Shown here one piece after another: positions 59,919 through 64,000 of a stretch of 64,000 nt of DNA; within the stretch, counting starts at the first letter, position 1, and every line of letters starts with the position of its first letter. This DNA is from JAKFWI01 sp031399165. GTDB taxonomy: Bacteria > Pseudomonadota > Alphaproteobacteria > Caulobacterales > Aquidulcibacteraceae. Location of the stretch: NCBI GenBank assembly GCA_031399165.1, contig JANNOO010000001.1, forward strand, positions 30,473 through 94,472, read 5' to 3'. Below the pieces are notes generated by a model. That model did not search any database and was not told the DNA's origin. It saw only the letters and a program-made list of their open reading frames with translations. The position numbers were made by a program, and so were the translations under genes.

Positions 59919-60941
59919 ATGATTGTTGGAACTGTTGAACCCGCAGCCCTGACGCTGGGCGGCGCACCGCCGCCATTCAATCCGCGCGCGTGGGTGATTA
60001 CCAACGGCAATCGCGGCTCTGACGCGCTGGCCGAGGGGCTGCTCGAAGCGCTGGGCGTCACGGCGGAGCGGCTCGATCATGTGCGGCTCTCTGGACCCTA
60101 TGGTTGGATGGCGCCGAACGGGCCGCTGCCGTTCGGCCATGTCGGCAAGAGGGGCAAGGTATTTTCTCCGCCCTGGCCGGACTTGATCATCAGCGTCGGG
60201 CGCACCGCCGCCCCCTATGCGCTGGCGATCCGCAAAAAGGCCCAGGGGCGGACATTCGCGCTGTCGCTGCTCAATCCAAAAACCAAGCCGGAAAAATGGG
60301 ATCTGATCTGGACCCCGGCGCATGATCAGCTTGAAGGCGCCAACATCGTCAGCACGCTGACCTCGCCGCACCGGCTGACGCCGCAGAAACTCGCCGCCGC
60401 CGCCCAGGCGCTTTACCACGAGATCGCCGCCATGCCGCGGCCGTGGATCACGGTTCTGGTCGGCGGACCGAACGGCAAATACCGCTTCAGCCCCCGCCTC
60501 GCGCGCGAACTTTGCAGTCAGCTCGATACGTTGGCGCCTGGCGGCTCGTTCCTGATCACCACGTCGCGGCGAACGCCGGACAGCGTAGCCTGGACGATCA
60601 AACAATGGATGGGCGCCAAACCCGCGCGCCTATGGATGGGCGGCGTGGACAATCCCTATCTCGGCTTTCTCGGCTTGGCCGACGCGATCGTCGTCACGGC
60701 CGACAGCGTGAACATGGCCGGGGAAGCGGCCAGCACCGGCAAGCCGGTCTACGTACTCGACCTGCCGGGCAATGCCGGCAAGTTCCGCCGCTTTCACAAG
60801 GCGCTCGCCGAAACCCGCGCCACGCGCTTGCTGGGCGGGCCGTTCGAGCGCTGGGAGTATCAGCCGGTGAACGCCAATCCAGAGATCGCGGCGGCGGTGA
60901 AGGAAGCCTATTACGCGTGGAATCGCGCGCGCGCGGCTTAG
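59919..60941 (+). CDS. ELM1 (mitochondrial fission protein-like) family protein
   Basis: A 340-residue protein with NGNRGSDALAEGLLEALG, WPDLIISVGRTAAPYALAIRK, VLVGGPNGKYRFS, and a NMAGEAASTGKPVYVLDLPG segment, the pattern of the ELM1 family, which looks like a glycosyltransferase-B fold and has a plant counterpart in mitochondrial fission. Its bacterial role is not established. It is separated from greA by 102 nt. Confidence 0.85.
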   Translation: MIVGTVEPAALTLGGAPPPFNPRAWVITNGNRGSDALAEGLLEALGVTAERLDHVRLSGPYGWMAPNGPLPFGHVGKRGKVFSPPWPDLIISVGRTAAPYALAIRKKAQGRTFALSLLNPKTKPEKWDLIWTPAHDQLEGANIVSTLTSPHRLTPQKLAAAAQALYHEIAAMPRPWITVLVGGPNGKYRFSPRLARELCSQLDTLAPGGSFLITTSRRTPDSVAWTIKQWMGAKPARLWMGGVDNPYLGFLGLADAIVVTADSVNMAGEAASTGKPVYVLDLPGNAGKFRRFHKALAETRATRLLGGPFERWEYQPVNANPEIAAAVKEAYYAWNRARAA

Positions 60942-61051
60942 TTTTGCGCGATCTATGCGCGATGACAGCAAATTTAGCCTCCTATCTGTCATTTGGTCAT
61001 ATAATCGATGCGCATTCGTGCTTCGTCGTCTCCAAAGGCAGGCGCAATCAG

Positions 61052-61171
61052 ATGTCCGATTTTCCCGATGATACCTCCCGCCTGCCGTGGCGCCTGCCGC
61101 TGATCTGGGGCGGCGCAATGGTCGCATTTATCGCTATCGGCGTTTCGCTTTCGTACATGCTGGGAAATTAG
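61052..61171 (+). CDS. Single-span mini membrane protein
   Basis: A 39-residue protein with a hydrophilic start (MSDFPDDTSRLPWR) and one membrane segment at about 17-36. GGCAGG lies 9 nt upstream of the ATG. Its TAG stop overlaps the TAA of the convergent gene. It is too short to be sure, and no family is recognised. Confidence 0.5.
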   Translation: MSDFPDDTSRLPWRLPLIWGGAMVAFIAIGVSLSYMLGN

Positions 61172-62196
61172 CGCTCCACCGGCATGCCGCTTTCGCGCCA
61201 GGCTTTCATGCCGCCATCGAGCGCGCTGGCCCTGGTAAACCCGAGATCGCGCAACGTGGCGGCGGCCAGCGTCGAGATTTTCCCGAACTCGCAATAGGCC
61301 AATATCCGCAGCGTCGGATCGGGAAACTCTTCGTTCACGCGCAATTCCAGCTGTCCGCGCGGCAGATGGCGCGCGCCGGGAATGTGATCGGCGGCGAAAG
61401 CGTCCTTCTCGCGCACGTCTAGGATCACGAAATCGTTCGCGCGCGCAGCGATGCGCGTATTCAGCTCCGCCAGCGACATGAACGGCACGGCGGCCGCCGC
61501 ATCGGACAATAATTGCGCGACGGTCTTGCCGCCGCTCATGTTGGTGCGCAAAGCCTCAGTGAGATGCGTCGGCGCGCTGAGATTCAAGTCGCGCATCATC
61601 TTCACGAAATCGGCGCGATCCTTCTTTTGCAGGCGAGGATTTTCGGCGATCTCGGCGCCGATCGTGGAATGGCCGGCGCCTTTGTAATCGTGCGCCGGAT
61701 AAACCAGCGTTTCGGCCGGCAGCTTCAGCAGCTTGCCGAACAACGAATCGTGAAGCTGCTCGGGATCGCCGGTCGGCAGATCGGTGCGTCCTGTGCCGCC
61801 GATCAGCAGCGTATCGCCGGTGAACACGCGATCGCCGGCGAGGAGGCACATGGAATCGCGCGTATGCCCCGGCGTATGCATGGCCTGGATGCGGATATTG
61901 CCGACGGCCAGCATGTCGCCGTCATCGAGACGCAGATCGGCGAACGGCGCCGCGCTCTCGCGATGCATGACAATTGGCGCGCCCAGCGCGTGGCCGATCT
62001 GCTTTGCGGCGGAAAAATGATCGGCGTGCGTGTGCGTATCGATCACATACCGCAGGCGCAGCCCCTCGCGGGTGAGCAGGCCCTTGTAGCGGTCGATCTG
62101 CTGCAGCGCCGGATCGATCAGCGCCGCAGCGCAGGTTTCGGCGCAGCCGATGAGATAGGATTGGCACCCGCCGGTGGCGATTTGTTCGAAGATCAT
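61168..62196 (-). CDS. Metallo-beta-lactamase persulfide dioxygenase-rhodanese fusion
   Basis: A 342-residue protein. The N-terminal domain is a metallo-beta-lactamase fold with the metal motif THTHADH and later TPGHT and GDTLLIGG, the layout of ETHE1-like persulfide dioxygenases, which oxidise glutathione persulfide to sulfite. The C-terminal rhodanese domain (about 245-342) has its cysteine at 302 in AYCEFGKIS. Such fusions take part in sulfide oxidation and detoxification. The start at ATG 62196 fits. Confidence 0.9.
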   Translation of the reverse strand: MIFEQIATGGCQSYLIGCAETCAAALIDPALQQIDRYKGLLTREGLRLRYVIDTHTHADHFSAAKQIGHALGAPIVMHRESAAPFADLRLDDGDMLAVGNIRIQAMHTPGHTRDSMCLLAGDRVFTGDTLLIGGTGRTDLPTGDPEQLHDSLFGKLLKLPAETLVYPAHDYKGAGHSTIGAEIAENPRLQKKDRADFVKMMRDLNLSAPTHLTEALRTNMSGGKTVAQLLSDAAAAVPFMSLAELNTRIAARANDFVILDVREKDAFAADHIPGARHLPRGQLELRVNEEFPDPTLRILAYCEFGKISTLAAATLRDLGFTRASALDGGMKAWRESGMPVER

Positions 62197-62255
62197 GGCT
62201 TGCCCCGCCGCATGGCGCCTGTTCTAGCAAATTTCCGAGCACGACCAAAGCGCGG

Positions 62256-62280
62256 CCCTTCTCCCGCGTGCGGGAGAGGG
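62256..62280. repeat. REP-like hairpin, copy 2
   Basis: CCCTTCTCCCGCGTGCGGGAGAGGG-type palindrome with a CTCCCGC/GCGGGAG stem, between the dioxygenase-rhodanese start and the next gene. It resembles copies at 43641 and 63019. Confidence 0.6.
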
Positions 62281-62348
62281 AAGCGCCACACGCACTTCCG
62301 CGTTCACGGGCTTTCGCTCCGTGGCGGACGATCTGATTTTGGCGCGGC

Positions 62349-62957
62349 TCATGACGTGTCGAGCGCAAGGTCGATTTGCCTTTGCGCGTCGTCCAGAGCA
62401 AAGCGCACGCACGTCGCGCGCGGGCGGTAGGGACGGAAGGCGGCGGCGACAGCTTCGCGCTGCGTGGCGATCAGGCGCGCCAGGCGCGCCACAGCCGGGG
62501 CAGGATTTTCCAGCACGCGGCGGAGCGCTTCGAGGCAGCGCGCCAGCGGCAGGGCGTTAAAATTGATGTCGCCGCCGCGCCGGTCTGCGCCGGGTTCGGT
62601 GTTGCGCTTTCCGCGCAGCACGCCGTGGGGCATCACGCAAAAGCGCACGCGCCATTTTGCGGACTCGGGATGAATGTTTTCAATCGGCCGGTCCGCGAAC
62701 GCGATCAGCAACCGCCCGGGAAATACTTTCCGCGGCGCGTCATTGGGCGTGGGCATGGTCAGCGCTTTCAGCAGCAACAGCCGCCGCGCCAGCGCCTCGA
62801 CCGGGCCCAGCCATGACAAGATCTCGCGCCGGCTTTTGCGCACCAGCATCAGCCGCTCGGCGATCGCGAACGGCGCTCCAAACAGTGAAACGATCCAGGC
62901 GTAGAGTTCGCCGACGTTCTGCCACGCTTGCTGAAGAGAAAACGGCTCACGATTCAT
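62349..62957 (-). CDS. Hypothetical protein
   Basis: A 202-residue frame from ATG 62957. Composition is Arg/Ala/Leu-rich with many charged residues; no domain, signal or membrane segment is recognised. No clear ribosome site is seen. The gene may be real, because no better frame covers the region. Confidence 0.5.
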   Translation of the reverse strand: MNREPFSLQQAWQNVGELYAWIVSLFGAPFAIAERLMLVRKSRREILSWLGPVEALARRLLLLKALTMPTPNDAPRKVFPGRLLIAFADRPIENIHPESAKWRVRFCVMPHGVLRGKRNTEPGADRRGGDINFNALPLARCLEALRRVLENPAPAVARLARLIATQREAVAAAFRPYRPRATCVRFALDDAQRQIDLALDTS

Positions 62958-63018
62958 GGGGGAAGTTTACGGGCGTGTGGAGGTGGGCCGGATAAGTTTT
63001 ATTTATCCTCGCGTTTTT

Positions 63019-63043
63019 CCCTTCTCCCCTTGTGGGAGAAGGG
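63019..63043. repeat. REP-like hairpin, copy 3
   Basis: CCCTTCTCCC (63019-63028) and GGGAGAAGGG (63034-63043) form a perfect 10-bp stem with a 5-nt loop. This is the best formed of the three related hairpins in the window. Confidence 0.65.
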
Positions 63044-63134
63044 CTGCCGCACACCCGATCCACTGCGCGATATTGGTAAGTATCCCCGTATGTCTTTTGC
63101 GCGAAGGCAAGGCGATCCGAAGGCGCAAAACGCG

Positions 63135-63434
63135 TTAGTCTTTATGCGACTTGCCGAAAATATAGCCCAGCGACAGCGTGATAAGGCCGACAAAACCCCC
63201 GATGGCGTCGCGTTTGGTCACGCTGGCGCCATCGGGCATAGCCACGATTATAAGAACGATTGCGAATAGCGAAGTGAGGATAACAAAACCCGCGATATTT
63301 CCGGGCTTTTCTGTCGCCATTCCGAACAGCCTACCCATGAAGCCGCGCTCGATTTTTTTGGTCTCTTGGTCCGACTGTGCTTGCAGCACTTTCCCGGCTA
63401 GTTCTTTGTCCTTCGGAAGCTCCAACTTGTTCAT
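63135..63434 (-). CDS. Small two-span membrane protein, next to an IS insertion
   Basis: A 99-residue protein with a hydrophilic N-terminus (MNKLELPKDKELAGKVL) and two membrane segments (about 47-66 and 76-92). No known family is recognised. The IS end lies about 17 bp upstream of the ATG and no ribosome site remains there, so expression may have been changed or lost. Confidence 0.65.
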   Translation of the reverse strand: MNKLELPKDKELAGKVLQAQSDQETKKIERGFMGRLFGMATEKPGNIAGFVILTSLFAIVLIIVAMPDGASVTKRDAIGGFVGLITLSLGYIFGKSHKD

Positions 63435-63450
63435 GGATGCTGAGCTGGGT

Positions 63451-64000
63451 CTATTCCGTTGAAAAAGCCCGCCAGTGTCTCACAGCGGGGCTCACGCTCC
63501 TGATTAGCCGGCGTCTCGGCGCCGTGCTCCGCCGCCTATGCCGGCAGAAGCCTTGCCATCTTCCTGAGGTTCTGTGCCGTAGCGGCGAGGAGGAATTCAT
63601 CGCTCGCACCGCGCGGACCGCGGAGTCGCAATCGATCAAGCCTTAAGATCCGTTTGAGGTGCGCGAAGGCCATCTCGACTTTCTTCCGCTCGCAACGCGA
63701 GACCGCATATTCAGGCGTTGTGGCGATCGCCCGGGCAACGTCGCGCGCCGCCTCGTGGATACTGCGCAAAAGCTTCTTGCTCGGTGTCTCCGGGCAACAC
63801 CGTTGTTTGAGCGGGCAAGCGTTGCAATCCTGCTTTCGCGCGAAATATCGATAGAGATCATCCTTCGGCGGCTTGGCTTTCGCCGCGCGGGACGCTGTCC
63901 AATATTGCTGCAGCGGTTTACCCATCGGACATGTGTATCGATCCGCCTCCGCGTCGTAGGCAAATTCGCTGCGAGACAAGCGGTCCTCGCCGCGCTCGCC
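63451..64000 (-). mobile_element. IS1182-family insertion sequence, 3' part (rest outside window)
   Basis: The left end is placed at about 63451, where a GGCGGGCTTTTTCAACGGAATAG-type terminal sequence (read on the minus strand) resembles IS1182 ends. Upstream flank is the small membrane gene. The remainder, including the other inverted repeat, lies beyond the right edge. Boundaries are approximate. Confidence 0.7.
63536..64000 (-). CDS. IS1182-family transposase, C-terminal part
   Basis: The frame is open to the window edge, so the 5' end is missing. The visible residues include a cysteine cluster (CNACPLKQRCCPETP) and the C-terminal ISERRKKVEMAFAHLKRI-like end (RKKVEMAFAHLKRILRLDRL) typical of IS1182-type DDE transposases. 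No frameshift is seen in this part. Confidence 0.85.
   Translation of the reverse strand, partial: GERGEDRLSRSEFAYDAEADRYTCPMGKPLQQYWTASRAAKAKPPKDDLYRYFARKQDCNACPLKQRCCPETPSKKLLRSIHEAARDVARAIATTPEYAVSRCERKKVEMAFAHLKRILRLDRLRLRGPRGASDEFLLAATAQNLRKMARLLPA

Noticed and set aside
1..64000. CRISPR arrays, tRNA or rRNA genes, prophage
   Set aside because: No repeat-spacer pattern, no tRNA cloverleaf consensus, no rRNA segments and no phage structural genes were seen on either strand.

Overview
The window is ordinary chromosomal sequence from a GC-rich alphaproteobacterium. The evidence is the carB-greA neighbourhood, several TonB-dependent receptors, a TRAP transporter, a TorF-type porin, RutC- and MmsA-type enzymes, and two 8-mers matching the CtrA half-site TTAACCAT. 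A genus cannot be named from the sequence alone. No rRNA, tRNA, CRISPR array or prophage was found. The only mobile element is an IS1182-type insertion sequence cut by the right edge. A multi-PAS/GAF sensor kinase is cut by the left edge.

Layout. 1-2.0 kb: sensor kinase (partial). 2.4-9.7 kb: a carboxylate uptake and activation block with a MarR regulator, TRAP transporter dctQMP, a divergent family III CoA-transferase and a large TonB-dependent receptor. 9.8-18.8 kb: housekeeping and accessory metabolism, namely a cysteine-cluster protein, a Tat-exported dienelactone hydrolase, a tandem pair of small membrane proteins, a membrane-anchored spermidine-synthase-like protein, photolyase, a type II dehydroquinase variant and MmsA. 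18.9-21.6 kb: a CBS protein and three murein enzymes (M23, M15/DUF882, YkuD). 21.7-26.3 kb: two small proteins, then glf with a DUF707 gene, and a YadGH-type ABC transporter. 26.5-34.3 kb: an EF-G-like GTPase, a glycine-rich secreted protein, a CHASE4 histidine kinase, a GNAT protein and a GGDEF-EAL protein behind a region with CtrA-like boxes. 34.3-43.6 kb: methyltransferase, porin, ADP-forming acyl-CoA synthetase, SthA, BtuB preceded by a cobalamin riboswitch, and GlpK. 43.7-50.6 kb: RutC, a fusion of a flippase-like membrane domain with a PIG-L deacetylase, a GT2 glycosyltransferase, an EF-hand lipoprotein, an EAL protein and a membrane protein of unknown role. 50.7-55.8 kb: a ZnuD-like receptor behind a Zur-like box, a VOC protein, a zinc-phospholipase-like/DUF4332 protein and an S1/P1 nuclease. 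56.0-62.2 kb: carB, greA, an ELM1-type protein, a mini membrane protein and a persulfide-dioxygenase/rhodanese protein. 62.3-64.0 kb: hypothetical genes, REP-like hairpins and the IS.

How it works together. Most genes are short operons or single genes. Visible functional groups are: TRAP uptake plus CoA activation of a carboxylate; Glf plus a candidate galactofuranosyltransferase (surface glycan); a cell-wall remodelling trio; c-di-GMP and two-component signalling; B12 uptake under riboswitch control; and zinc uptake probably under Zur control next to two proteins of the zinc-dependent phospholipase/S1-P1 nuclease superfamily. A recurring architectural trait is that convergent genes overlap or abut exactly at their stop codons (seven of about fourteen convergent pairs). 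No clearly undescribed multi-gene system stands out. The best candidates for novelty are the flippase/PIG-L fusion, the DUF707-Glf pair and the zinc-related cluster.
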